Position numbers and translations under genes: made by a program. A model generated the notes under the pieces. That model made no database searches, was not told the origin of the DNA, and worked only from the letters and a program-made list of their open reading frames with translations. From Membranipora membranacea (lineage: Eukaryota > Bryozoa > Gymnolaemata > Cheilostomatida > Membraniporidae), in the NCBI GenBank assembly GCA_914767715.1, contig OU612075.1, forward strand, positions 5,954,001 to 6,018,000: DNA of 64,000 bases. Reading direction: 5' to 3'. The first letter of the stretch is position 1. Every line of letters starts with the position of its first letter. Shown here piece by piece: positions 13,201-24,186 of this stretch.

Positions 13201-14163
13201 GATGCTAGCGAGTTGAAAGCGATGGGTTTAGATTGTAGCTACACATTAACTCATGCCGATCTGTCTCCGTCGTCTACGCTTGAGGCAGCGTCAGCGGTGG
13301 GCATGAAACCTCCCGAGTCGACAGAAGACAATGATGATGATGATGACATATGTGTTGTTTGGCAGTCCCAAACGCCAGGTATGTAACATTTAAAGATAAG
13401 ATAAGTTTTATTTTTAAAACACTCTACAGAACAAAATTTGAGAAATCGTTGAAATGGAGTAGTTTGTAGAAAAAACCTTGAAAAAAAATGCTCGGCAATA
13501 ATGAGCTAACTTTATCTATACTGTTGCAATGTCTGCAGAATGCAATGTAGATATAAAATAATCTAACAATAAAATACAGAAAAATATAGAAATAAATGAT
13601 GAAATACCTATTGAGAAGAAAATTGGGTTATGTAAGGGGAAGAATGGAACATGGTACACAGTAAATGAGTTGTAAAAAGATAATTTGATTTCATTCTCAT
13701 TCTGTGTATGTATTTAAAATGACTCATCACTGTACTTACTCTTTATTCTATCACTTTCTCATGTTCATGAAGTATGCTTGTCAGATACTCTCTATATAGT
13801 CTACCATTCTTAATTGTATAACGGTGAATTTTGCTTGAATGACTGGTAAATTGGTGGATTTGAAAATATGTGACAGCAATGCCATGTGTACTCCATGTAA
13901 CAGGAACTTCTCTCGCTCTCATTGCTTATTAATTTTAAGTTCTAGTTGCCCATGCGGCATCATTTACTATACTGATGCTGTATCATTTATTATACTGATG
14001 CTGCATCATTCTCAATTTGAGTTTTTTTTTCTCTGCAGTGCCCAAGAAGATAGGCAGTATATCCAACGGCATGATCTCAGCACATAAAAAGAGTTTGGCA
14101 AAGAAAATTAGCAGCCAGAAGAGTAACATCAAATCTATAGCTGACTTCTTCAAGGTGAAATAG
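1130..14163 (+). CDS. POLH: DNA polymerase eta (translesion Y-family polymerase), copy A
   Basis: Pol eta copies past UV and other lesions in the nucleus. Exons seen, each with AG/GT borders: 1130-1254, 3827-3952, 5095-5304, 5712-5884, 6305-6496, 8045-8200, 8806-8909, 11166-11305, 11663-13378 and 14039-14163 (TAG). The numbering used here calls the 1130 exon exon 2 and the 14039 exon exon 11. Phases match at every join from 3827 onward. Diagnostic blocks are DMDCFYVQVEQR (first metal site), GGGIIAVGYEARAKGV, KADLTKYREA, RASIDEAYIDL (catalytic Asp-Glu, about residues 116-117), CSAGISHNK, GGKLG and GCSKNF. The product would be about 1,020 residues, against 713 in human, because the penultimate exon adds a 572-residue tail. 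Odd points: in the 1130 exon the ATG at 1133 is out of frame with DMDC, and joining 1254 to 3827 makes a TGA codon. An upstream start exon was not found. The gene may be impaired, or the first exons misread. Confidence 0.93.
1255..3826 (+). other. POLH intron with left edge of the A/C duplication
   Basis: No exon was recognised between the first recognisable POLH exon and the exon at 3827. From about 1955 the sequence becomes near-identical to the window from about 57846 onward. Upstream of these points the two copies are unrelated. A poly-C run lies near 2508-2518. Confidence 0.7.
3962..4176 (+). mobile_element. 215-bp MITE inserted beside a POLH splice donor
   Basis: The ends are imperfect inverted repeats: CACACTGACATC at the start, and the complement of CCATACTGATCAC at the end. 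The inner arms include ATCTCTGATCG on both sides. It is flanked by an 8-bp duplication, TAGGTGGG at 3954-3961 and TAGGCGGG at 4177-4184. In copy C both are exactly TAGGTGGG. The left duplicate begins at the T of the donor GT of the exon ending at 3952. An 8-bp target duplication would suit a hAT-type origin, but this is inference. Confidence 0.75.
7278..7758. mobile_element. 481-bp foldback MITE in POLH intron 6
   Basis: The termini are near-perfect inverted repeats of about 27 bp beginning CATAGACTTAATA. The inner sequence continues as an imperfect hairpin: for example GGTGTAGAAGC near 7355 is mirrored by GCTTCTACACC near 7655. Flanks are an exact 8-bp duplication GACTGCAC at 7270-7277 and 7759-7766. 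The sister copy keeps one GACTGCAC (63184-63191) with no element, an empty site. No transposase reading frame is present, so it is non-autonomous. Confidence 0.88.
8479..8658 (-). mobile_element. Diverged MITE related to the 3962 element
   Basis: This is the same family as the 215-bp element at 3962, in the opposite orientation. It begins CATACTGATGAC, carries the ATCTCTAATCGATAGAG arm, the internal ACCCGAGTCCAATTTTAC block, and ends ATGTCAGTGTGG. No clean target duplication was seen. It lies in the POLH intron between exons 8045-8200 and 8806-8909. Confidence 0.6.
9752..9839 (-). tRNA. tRNA-Tyr (GTA) with short intron, slightly degenerate
   Basis: The complement gives the pol III A box TAGCTCAGTTGG, anticodon loop CTGTAA (GTA), a short intron directly after the loop purine (about 15 nt), and the B box GGTTCAAATCC. 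The acceptor stem CCCGCGC against TTGCGGG has a G-T wobble and one mismatch at its base, so function is uncertain. It lies in the 2.2-kb POLH intron, divergent from the copy at 10235. Confidence 0.8.
10235..10322 (+). tRNA. tRNA-Tyr (GTA) with short intron
   Basis: Well-formed cloverleaf: acceptor CCCGCGA pairs with TCGCGGG, followed by discriminator A. D-arm TAGCTCAGTTGG, anticodon loop CTGTAA with GTA, a 15-nt intron after position 37 (the usual place for tRNA-Tyr introns), and T arm GGTTCAAATCC. About 100 bp of upstream flank (GACTTCCTGCGGAGATAATT onward) is shared with the other copies, so a larger block is dispersed, not the tRNA alone. Homology between units A and B starts here. Confidence 0.92.
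11663..13378 (+). CDS. POLH: POLH exon 10: long tail with WF...DPF array, acidic run and possible SUMO-binding motif
   Basis: This 572-codon exon encodes the polymerase tail. It opens GLSAGKFEDIEG, the end of the little-finger region, then carries five copies of a pattern: hydrophobic-x-[W/F]-F-[A/T/Q], then 9-11 residues later [V/A/I]-D-P-F. They map to 11701-11745, 11839-11886, 11989-12033, 12121-12168 and 12253-12300. The first (SLSHFFQ) resembles the FF motifs by which human pol eta binds REV1 or PCNA. Basic clusters such as GKRKH and RIKRKSD could be nuclear signals. Near the end an Asp run followed by ICVVW looks like a SUMO-interacting motif. A UBZ zinc finger, usual in vertebrate pol eta, was not found. 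Confidence 0.85.
14039..14163 (+). CDS. POLH: POLH terminal exon with C-terminal PCNA-binding motif
   Basis: Acceptor CTCTGCAG; the split codon GTG joins it in phase to 13378. It is lysine-rich (KKSLAKKISSQKSN) and ends KSIADFFKVK, then TAG. A terminal IxxFF with basic residues matches the PIP-box position of vertebrate pol eta (ESFFKPLTH in human). Confidence 0.9.
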
Positions 14164-15733
14164 TTGACTACCGGGCAACTTGACAGAACGGCCTTTTTTC
14201 GAACACTATTATTACAGAAATGAAGACAACCTCAACTCCTGCAGCGCCTTACCCAGTTTTTTTCACTGAGCCAGTTTGCGATCCTGAACTACCTAGCGTA
14301 TAACATCAAAAGCCTGACTTCGATATATGGACCATAAGGCCTTTTCTTCTAATGAATGACTTTCACCATATGGATCATAAGGTCTCTACTTCTAATGAAT
14401 GTCTTAGATTTCACACATATATTCTCATATATATTTTGCAATCTCACACTACCATTTTTACCTCATTATTTTTGTACATATCTTCAAAGATGTTATTTCT
14501 TAATTCGTCGCTTTTCTTTGTAAAATTTGTTGAATTTTCTCTCATAACAATTCTCAGTGATCGAACGATGATGATAGAAGTCTTGTCTGGCCATGAGTTA
14601 AGAGGAGGCAGAGAGAACGACTTCCTCTGTGTATAATTTTAACCTTGTTACATTGCTACCACACTAGCACCGAGACTACACTTTTATCATGTGTATCTCT
14701 GATTGTTAGAGTAAATTTAGAACGAGTGCCTTCTTTGTACCCGCCCCTAATTAGTGAAATTGAACTTGGGTCATCACATCAAATTCTTTGTGATCGTACT
14801 CATGCTATGTGGATTGATTCACTTTTGTCAGGATGGATATGCCCAAAGATACAAAAGGATAGACCATATTGCAAGTCTAATCACATTGCTTGCAATCTAG
14901 AAATCAGTTAAACAATCAGTTATAAATACATAATATTTTTACAATTCACCTGTTGTCTGCAGATACATAAAGACATATATATGTAAATATCATTGTAATA
15001 GCCTGCATCTGAATACATAAAATTACCAGGAAGGGTGGGTACACCACCTTCCCTTGTCGCATCTGACCAAAGTTAACTTGTTACATGAACGGGAGTTATC
15101 TATCCACACATGAAGAGAGCACGACTCGTCTCTGTGCGGTGAGGCTGGGTAATAAGAGCAGCCTTTGATACCATGTGTACAGCGGTGTTGTGACTGCAGA
15201 ATGAAATATTTGCGTGGTGATTTTCACAAACTCAGGATTCACCATGAAGCCAAGCTACCCATTGATAATTCTGCATAACTATGTGGTCTCAATCAAAGTT
15301 CTCATTGATTGTTATTAGTAGTGAGTGATGACTAAAAATAGAAATACTAAAATAGAAGTAGTAAACCGTCATTGATTTGACAATGTTTAATTTTGAAACT
15401 AATGTCTGACTCATCCATAGGCTTTAATCTTATGGAAGGAGGATGGAGAAATATACTCATTTATCACATTTATTTATATATATTGTATTATGAAGAATAA
15501 ATGAAAAGACCAATATGCTAAGGCATATAATCTGTCTGCCAAACAGATGTCTCAATAATAATGTGATCCAATACATATAAATATAAATGATCAGGAGTCT
15601 TTAATGATATCGAGTCTCGCTGGCGTCAGAACTCCAGATTCGATGGATGCTGGTAGTATATATCGCACATACAATTCCGATAAGATGATAACTCTGATTA
15701 TTGTCGGATCAGCGGTATCCATTGCAAACTGTG
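14164..15733. other. Intergenic gap between convergent POLH and TRIM genes
   Basis: No coding exon recognised. Positions about 14653-14830 hold a truncated relative of the 3962 MITE family (shared ATGTGTATCTCTGAT and CCCGCCCCTAATTAGT). No clear AATAAA was seen soon after the POLH stop. Confidence 0.55.
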
Positions 15734-15739
15734 TTTATT
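15734..15739 (-). terminator. Polyadenylation signal AATAAA for TRIM copy A
   Basis: TTTATT on the plus strand reads AATAAA on the gene strand, about 26 nt after the stop codon at 15765. This is the usual spacing for a 3' end signal. The B copy has the same hexamer at 41097-41102. Confidence 0.6.
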
Positions 15740-15764
15740 GTCAGCAGCATTCTTTGGTTTCCTC

Positions 15765-18700
15765 TTATTTAATTTTGAAGAGCATTACACCTGTACCTCT
15801 ACAAGCTAACACCATATTCCCATTTTTAACAGCAATGTCATAAATCCAGTGTTTGTTATCAATAGACTCCTTCATCTTCTCATGTGTCAGCTCACCTATC
15901 TTCTTACCTGTAAAATAACAACAAACATTTATGAATAGCCATTCTGAAAATAATGAGAATTGCTGCTCATGATTCTACGTGGGAGTTTGAAGTATTCAAA
16001 TCCACTCAGCACAAATAATGTTCACACAAAATATAAAATGAATCATATCAAAGTACTATAGTTGGCTTACATACCACAAAATTATAATGAGTATTCAAAT
16101 CCACTTTAGCTAATTTACTGTAATAACTAGAAGCCCTTGCACCACTCACCTTCTGGTGAGATGATGTAGATATTTGGTGAAGTATAGCTTGGCACATAGA
16201 TGAAGCCTGACTCATCTCTGTCTATTCCTGCAGCACCTGGTAGGCCTGAACACACCCACAATCGTACTGGTGATGGTGACAGAGCATATTTATACAGTTT
16301 TCCTTCGCTAGGATCAGTTACAAGTACAGCATCAGAGGTGAGGTGAACTCCACACGGTGCCTGTAAGTCTGTCAGAGGGATGCTGAACTGGTGTGTATCA
16401 TTAGTGGAGGAGAAGACCATCAGTGTTTTATTGACATAGTCAATACTCGCTATGTAGTCCTTGTTTGCTGACAGGTGTGTGATTCGGTTTGCGGTGTCTG
16501 ATTCCACACTGTGTAGGACTGTTTGTGTCGGTTCATCCATCGTTCCAACATAAGTGACATACTTCTTCCGACTTGATGATGAGGCCTGACTATACAGCTT
16601 TTCACCGACTGCTGTTGATGAATGCACACATTCCACATCAGGATAACTCAATGTCCTATCTAGTTTTAAGTCATCATCTTGTCGTATTTCTACTTGTTTG
16701 TTCATAGCACACAGTATGCTATCATCATCTGTCCAGCTAACTCCATAACACAACTCAGCAGTTTTCTCTGTCTTCACATGCTCTATAGCGGTGGGTGGAA
16801 ATTCTAATTTTGCGTCGACATTCAATGTGTGGATACCTGTTGGTAAAAGTATGGTTTGAAAAAATATATGCAACAACAATAAAGATAAACATATACTCTG
16901 TTTTGGACACCGCATCATAAAAGTAAAATATACCAATTTGGAAAATTTGGAAATCTCAAAAACTCTCTTCGGGTTTTAAAGGGAAATATTAAGTAGAGTG
17001 AGAGTTTGTCGTTAACGCTGGCATCTCACTTTATAGATTTATACTTTATACTTTTTTATTTAACAGACATGACTTTTCCATAATGTACCAGAGAGAGATT
17101 AAAACAAAGGTGAATTAAGTCCTCAATTACTGACCTGTATGTAGGTAAGGTGTCTTCAAGATTATCACTTTTTCATAATCTTTGCTGCTGTTTGTCTGTT
17201 CAAGTTTTCTGGACACCTCATCAAACTCCTCCAGTAACTGTCTGTCTGCTCGTCTGTCTGCCAGGTGAGTACCATAGATATACAAGTCATCTAGGACGGT
17301 GGTGTTCAGTAGTGTCTCATCAGAAAACTGCTCTACTTCATCAGTAGATCTGTCAATGTGCATTCTGAACTCTCTCTTCAAGTCTTCTGACTCTTGTCTG
17401 ATTTGTCGAATCTATAAAATATAATAGTTTGCGGGACTTATGAAAATGAATCTGGATGAACAATGTGTTGAACAAAGATGAGCATTCAACAGTCAGGGGA
17501 GTTACCAGTATTTAATTGACAAGACAGCCAACTATAAATGTCAGACTGTTGATCAGGAAACCAGTAGCCTGTCTTGACGAGCTTGTCAAAATAAACCACC
17601 TACTATTATGTCTGCCTTCCCATTTGAACATCAAGTATTTATCCCACTGATATCCATGTTAATAGTAAAAGGTGAATATTTCATTTGTTGAGGTACGATG
17701 GATACGCTCAACGAAAATACTGAAGTACATTACCAGATCATCAGCCATTATGTCTATAGTGTGATTGATGGACTCCACATGATCTTCTAGATCACTGAGA
17801 CGTTTCCATGTAGATTTTACTGAACTTCTGCAACTCTTAATCTTATCATAGATACTCTGTGATAGGGTCCTCAGCTTATCTCTCAAGTCATCAGTAAACT
17901 TCCTCAGTGGAATTATCTCATGATGTTCACCTACATTCAATGTTTTAGGTTATATATTTTTATGCATTGCATACAAATTTACCTGCACCCTGTTTAAAAA
18001 TGTACCTCTGAGTGAACGATCAAACTGTCGGGTGTTCCAACAAAGATGGTTTTCCCTTTGCACAGTCAACTCAGTGAGAGAAAGGATGAAAAAACCATTG
18101 CTGTTTTTGAGCAAACAGCACTCAATGTCACCTGTCTCATAGCAACGGACTGATGACTTATCGGATACACGGGTAACATTGGTAACAGCCCCTATGTTTG
18201 ACTGAGAAGCTGTCTGAGGGGCCAGAAATAGACTTTACCTCTTTTGGCTTGAGCTAGAATTGGTGTATCAGTGAAGTTGTGTCCACATTCAGAGCAAAAC
18301 TTAGCATAGCCTCCTTGTCTTGCCTTAGCTCTCGGAGCTTCACATTCCTCACATACCTGATTCTCAGCTGCTATTTCTCCAGAAGCTGCTGGCATGCCTG
18401 TAAAATATCAATGTATTTCTGTTGATTTAGTTTGTAGAATATATGGTAGTGTTTGGCAGGTATGGAAAAGAATGGATACTGGGAATCGGGATGATTTTAT
18501 GTTGGGGGGGATATAAATACTTTACCAAGCCAACATCCGTATGGTTAAAAGATGAATGGTTTTCTGTGCGATCTAGAGCTGAAACTTTCTGAAGCTTGAT
18601 TGATCAGGTTGTCCCTGCCTGCCATCATAAAAGGATTTTGCAACTGGCACCTTACTGTGATCTGATATCAGAATTGGAAAGCTAGAAAGCTGAAATTTAA

Positions 18701-20817
18701 TCCAGATTTGTAACTGGTAACCCGGAAGTTTGATTGTTATTAATTCGAGCTTGTGAGGAAACATGACAACTGTTAAAAGAGAATATTCCTGCTTTTTTAG
18801 TGGGATACTACTAATCTGGGTCTAACAGACCTGCAGCCTCATGGTTCTCAGGACTCGGAGTGGGACACTTTCCCCTCGTGTTGCATCGCTTACAGAACCT
18901 GGTCCTGCACTGACTACAAATTTCGTCCAGCACATGTTTATGGTGTACTGGACACCTCTTCACTTCAAAACGTGCCGGTGACGACTCGTCCTCGATAGGC
19001 AGCATCTGGTGATCGCTGCTGTGCGTTTCATGCTCCTGAAACAGAAGTAGATTGTCAGAAAGAATAGTTTGGTGATTACATGACCACCGCCATCATAACT
19101 GATCCTGTTTTCCTCCTGTTTTCAAACTTTGAGCTGTAATAACTGAGTTTTGGAACCTGAACTAAAGTATTTTCAAATTCTGTGACTAGGTACAAGGTAC
19201 AACGTACAAAGTACAAAGTACAAAGTACAAAGTACAAGGTACAAGGTACAGACATGAAGCCAACAATATATAGACTTACGTCAGCATGCTTCCGGCAAAA
19301 TCTCCTCTTACAGTCAGCACAGCAAACCACAGACCTAACAGAGTCTGTCTTACACAGCTCACATCTCAGCTCAATTGGTATCCAGGTTACAGGCTTAGCC
19401 AGTGCAGTTTTAACAGCTGCCTCTGTAACTCCTGGCAACGATTGGATGTCGATGTCTTTAAATGTTTTCCTGCCATGAATAAAGAAGCATAATTAGAATT
19501 GATTATTAGGAGTTGTCTCCTGTAAGAACATTGTTAGACAACCCCATAGATTGACCTAATTATTCCACTGTTTGCAGGTTTAATACTCTAGGGTTCTATA
19601 CTCTATAGCAGCTGTGGGCAACCTTCGGCCTTTTTGCCAGTGCGGCCTAATGGGTAATATTTTGCGGCCTAATTGTCGCCTTTTGGCTGTAAAACTTTTT
19701 ATACATTAATTTTGATTCCCCTTTTTTTATATGGAGAACCAAGTATGCATAGCGCTCTGAAAGCTCAAGATAATTCTAAAATGTGGCCATTCTGTATTAT
19801 ACATGTAGCTAAGCTTCCCAGCCACTCTTACTACTTTATCAAGTTGTTGTCCTTTCGAAATAACACAAAACAGCGACCTTTGAATGTTAAAATTACAAGT
19901 TTCTCTAACATTATAGTAATTATTTTTATTTGCAAAACAGTCTCTGTGGACAAAAACTCCCTTTGTGACAACTGCTTCTGCATTATGGCTGAAATGTTCC
20001 ATATTGAATTCTTCATTTCACAATCATTTGCGAAAATACTTCCTTCTCCATCAAAACAGTCCTGTATGAACTTTATTTACACTTTAACCCCTGGTAGGGC
20101 GCTACAGCACCCCTCCCGCACCCACCCTGCGCTTTGTCATACACATGAAACATGGGGATACACACATGTACACAATCAAATCATGAGGTAAAATGACATC
20201 ACAAAACTCAAGAAGATTAGATAAACCAGTATTTCTGCTGAGTTGATGGTTTTTGCAACATACTGCAGTTTTTAGACATAAATCTGTTTTAGTTTTTACA
20301 AAATAGGAAGTGCCAAAATTGCTACTCCAGTTCCAATTTTATCCCTGAAAGATATGTTGCGGCCTTTTGAGTTGAGCCGACGTAAAATGTGGCCTTTTTC
20401 AAAAAAAGGTTGCCCACCCATGCTCTATAGTCTATACACTATTATTTTCTTTACACCACAGTATTTAACAGGCCCCCTTTTAACGGCGGAGGGTGGTGGG
20501 CTACATACATATGAGATCATTATATTATGATCTGGCATTAGCTATTCTGCCATTTGCCAAAAATATGATTTATATTCTCCATACATAACTTACTTGCACA
20601 CTTTACACTCAATCTCCTTGTTTTGATAGTTCACATTTAGACATTCTGTACAGTGAGTGTGTCCGCAGGGAAGAGCCTTAGGATCCTCAATCTCACAAAG
20701 TCTCGCAAAACAAAATCCACATTCTGTATCTCTGGTCACTGGTAATATCTCTACATCCATGATGACTGGCTTGTTTCCTAAAGGTGTAAAGATATCTTTG
20801 TTCATAGAGTTTACCAT
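15765..20817 (-). CDS. TRIM-like RING/B-box/coiled-coil protein with C-terminal propeller-like domain, copy A
   Basis: Probable E3 ubiquitin ligase. Exons in gene order: 20817-20594, 19469-19280, 19035-18831, 18397-18239, 18191-18006, 17930-17734, 17411-17135, 16836-16150 and 15907-15765 (TAA). Every junction has AG/GT borders and matching phase, giving about 755 codons. Domains: RING at residues 33-74 (CGFC, CGH, CTEC, CKVC); a first B-box-like finger from about 111 (CELC, CCADC, CRKH); a second (CPVHHKH, CSQC, CKRC); an unusual CxxC pair (VCEEC, FCSEC) from about 223; a coiled-coil stretch about 322-480; then about 275 residues with repeats such as LYKYALSPSPVRLWVC and AGIDRDESGFIYV, typical of NHL or six-bladed propellers. 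The start is uncertain: ATGs at 20817, 20805 and 20760 are in frame, and only 20760 is also an ATG in copy B. Tandem GTACAAA repeats flank one splice donor. Confidence 0.85.
19189..19253. repeat. Heptamer repeat GTACAA[A/G]
   Basis: About nine tandem copies of a 7-bp unit lie in a TRIM intron, some 27 bp downstream of the B-box exon donor (exon end 19280). The B copy has the same array with a slightly different length and order (44444-44513), as expected of slippage. Confidence 0.85.
19609..20422. mobile_element. 814-bp non-autonomous hAT-like element
   Basis: Termini are inverted: CAGCTGTGGGCAACCT at the left and AGGTTGCCCACCCATG at the right. The flanking 8-bp duplication CTCTATAG is exact (19601-19608 and 20423-20430). 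TIR form and 8-bp duplication match the hAT superfamily. Reading frames inside have no recognisable transposase. It sits in the TRIM intron between the RING and first B-box exons. The B copy holds it at the same site with the same duplication, so insertion predates the segmental duplication. Confidence 0.88.
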
Positions 20818-23800
20818 GACTGAAGGGAGAAAGATTGTAACTCTCACTAATCAGATGTATACAAGACAATCCTCCTGTTAGACACGCTTATATCAGTAAA
20901 TTTGGTCTAGAAAGCTAGAGGGTCCATGCATTCGCTCCCGAGACTACACTACTTCATAGGGTCTGCTTTGAGAGTTGATACAAAGGTTAGTCGTGCAATT
21001 AATGAATTCAGGAGGAATATGGGGAATGAATACAGGTGGTACAAGCTAGAGGATAATTAGTAAGTGATACTATGTCACAGAGTACCTTGCTGCCACCATT
21101 AAATCAGAACCAGTATGTACCTATGTACGTTCCTGAATATCCGTAGATGTTCTTGTATTTGAATATCTTCTTCACCTTTTTTTATATCAGACTGAACTTG
21201 AGAAGATGCTCTATAGGTCCCTAGCTGCTGCTTGACTCTGTTGGTGCCCCCACTCTCAACTGCACAACGCTTAACAAATTGTGAAACTTAAAATCATGTG
21301 ATTTTAATTCCTTTAGGTGACACAAAATCTAAAAATAATAGTGATTATCTGTGTACCATACCATAGTCTAAAATACAGTTATCATATAATATCAAGGTTA
21401 TTTAGATAACACCAACACTGTGCAAAATCGATTCCTATTAAGAGCTTATTCCACATGGGATAATGATTGTATAAATTATAGATGAAGTTATACCTACATT
21501 GTATAATTACAATTGAATTGAATAAGTTTTCTACTTATACCATACATTGAATTCCTTTTGTTTTAGTAGGGTTTATTATTATTTTTATTATTGCAACACT
21601 TTTCTAGTTATAGTTGCATTATTTTGTATAGAGTGGAATAATGAAGGTATAAACATGATTATTCAAATTTATGCCCAGTGCATAATCATTGAATAGGAAT
21701 TGATTTTGCACAGTGAAAACACTGCGAGGTAAAATCAAGTGTCCGCATGGGAAGGCTAATAAAACTGCCTACGCTTATCAACGACGCACGTTTTTGGTTG
21801 GTGAAATGCAATTTACCTTGGAGGAGTAAGTATTCACTGGAGGAAAAAATGTCCAATTCGCAATGCTTGAAAGGGCTTAATTTTCTGCTAGCCAACATTT
21901 ACTCCCCTTCTATAATATATAAAGACTGCACTTCAGGTAGCCACAATTAAGTGCTAGCTTACATAAACTCGCTCAAAACTAGCGAAACGAAACTGTGGCC
22001 TCTATTCGACCCTATATGGTAGTGGCCTGCTGTAGATTGTTGACTTTGGGAGGGCCGCAGCTATTGCAGAACATTAGTAAGCTTTGTGCCTCAAAACCTT
22101 CCAATACAGTTTACTATTTGACTGCACAGTAAACTAATGAATTGCTATTTATTTGTTCTCAGCCTGCACAGCTCAAAACAGATAGCAACAATTCAAAAGA
22201 CTATTGCTGTTATATTAACCAAACATGAAATGAAAGACACGACTGGAGCTGCAGGGTCTAACGACATGCTAGCTTAAATCAACAAGCGCAAAGGCTATTT
22301 AGCTTTCAGCCATTCTTTGAATGTGATTATATTTTTCCTCTATTTTCTCCATGATGACTAATTAAAGTCAGTTGCATGTGGCACATCCTTGCTATCAGGT
22401 GTGGCAGCTCACCATCTATATATGCAAAAGAATGGATTTCACCTAATATATAACTGTAACCACATTTATGTAAAGGAGCCAATGAGGTAAATACTTATGT
22501 AGTATTTGTATCATAACTTTGATACGTAATTGCCTTTTATTGCATAGCTTTGATTGTTCTTTGCTTTTGATTCCCATGAATTTCTTGTCATTCAAACCAG
22601 TGTTGTCCCTCTTTCTAATAAACTGTTACGTTTTTGCTTTCAGTTTTACAACAGTGAATAAACTAATCACGATCGTTAACTCATTCCAACAACTTCCCGT
22701 GGCTGCAGCTAAAACGACTTTTGATTTTAAGACAGCAGTTCAGTCTGTTAGTGTCCTCCACAGAGGCTACTTCTAAGGTCAAAGCTACCCAGACAATCAA
22801 GCAAATTGACGTGGGAGGGGGTGCTCAACTGAACAGGTAGATCATCGCACCCTCTCACAAATCCGTCAGCGGCGATAGCATAAAGAAATGGGGATCTATC
22901 TCATTGTTGGTGGGTTAAACTATTATGGATGGTAGCCTCGAGACGCTCTAGATCAGCGGTCTCATTTGTGTGGAGTTTGCCAGTTTCAGTAGAAACTTTG
23001 ACAGAATCTAGAGGTCCTGATCTGAAGTGATTTGCCCATGCCCTTCCAGATGTTTATACATGTCCGTCTAAGGGTAATGAGGTTTATCTATGTTCATCCT
23101 TACCTTCTACCTACCATCAATAAGAGCAAGCAGCTGCTAAAATCAGTCAGTTTTTTTCACTGTGGATAAAGTTATGAAAGTACAAATAAAATCACCTGAT
23201 TGTCATTCAGAACTTTTTGTATATTCCACATATATAATAAAATAGTATAATATAATACAATACATCAGAAAGCACCAGTATAACCCTGATAGTTTCTATA
23301 ATCTATAAAAGCTTGGTAAACTAAGTGAAGACAAAATGGTGTTCAGCTCATCAGATTTTACAAACCTCTCCTAATCAAGAGGGATTTTTAGACACATCGA
23401 AAACTGTTTTTGATTAAAAATTTGGAAAAATGATTGTTATCTCATACTGGAAACATTGTCATGTGGCGTAAATGGTTTGAGAAGTTAGCACAGTGCTATA
23501 TTGAATATTAGTCAAATTCTAATTGCCATCATATATTACTTTGGAGTTGCCCCACCACACATAAATGAAGGCTACTCCCTCCCATTTTTACATGTAGTTG
23601 GAATTCAAAGGTATAAATAATATGACTCAGCCAGAAACCAGTCAGTCATATAACGGCAACCAGAGAGTGCAGACTACTATCATATTTCGTACTGAGGAAT
23701 CATATTATACCTTTGTACCAACTACATATATATATATACATCGTTACATATTATGGATCCAAACAAATCAACCAAAAACTTGTAGGACGCTACAACAAAA

Positions 23801-24186
23801 ACAGAAAATAAAAACCGACAGAAAAAGCAAAAGAAAAAAAAAGGAAGAAGGCAAGAATGGGAAGGGGACTCTACTTACAACTGCTTTCTGTACAACATGT
23901 ATACTCATGAGGACAGCTAGATTACTCATATGAGGATTATACTACTTGTAGAGTCACCCAGAAGGCTGGCGGCTAGTAGAGAGGACAATCCACTGATAGC
24001 TCTGTACTGAGAAGATCTTGCTTGAGCAAGTCAGACATTTGTAGCAGTGATTTGAGGTGAGCCTGTTCTATCGATTGTATTGAGTTTAGTTGTATCGGTT
24101 ATTCTAAAACCCCTTAGTTTCAGATATAACAACAGTAGAAAATCATTGAGCACAATAATTTGTAAATGAAACTTATCGGCTTCAAT
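20818..24186. other. Intergenic gap between TRIM and MARC
   Basis: No coding exon recognised. It contains the MITE at 21415-21716. Positions 21717-22800 are homologous to the unit at 46697-47310 in B. B then jumps to sequence equivalent to about 24650, so it lacks the equivalent of roughly 22800-24650. Confidence 0.55.
21415..21716. mobile_element. 302-bp MITE present in A, absent from B
   Basis: Inverted termini: CACTGTGCAAAATCGATTCC at the left, and the complement of GGAATTGATTTTGCACAGTG at the right. B reads straight from ATAACACCAA to ACACTGC at about 46690-46702 with no element. The flank is A-rich, so no target duplication can be assigned. Confidence 0.75.

Noticed and set aside
16450-16638. 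Open frame within the TRIM propeller exon in another frame
   Set aside because: Overlaps a confidently assigned exon; no independent support.
16837-16936. Hydrophobic N-terminal extension (SLLLLHIFFQTILLP) that would give the TRIM propeller a signal peptide
   Set aside because: It lies upstream of a good acceptor (ACCAACAG before GTATCCAC) that joins in phase to the coiled-coil exon, so it is intron sequence read by chance.
19673-20191. 172-codon plus-strand frame inside the hAT-like element
   Set aside because: No transposase-like residues seen. The B copy is interrupted into two frames. Treated as non-coding filler of a non-autonomous element.
23598-23933. 111-codon plus-strand frame between TRIM and MARC
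   Set aside because: Low-complexity lysine-rich end, no splice context, no recognisable family, absent from B.
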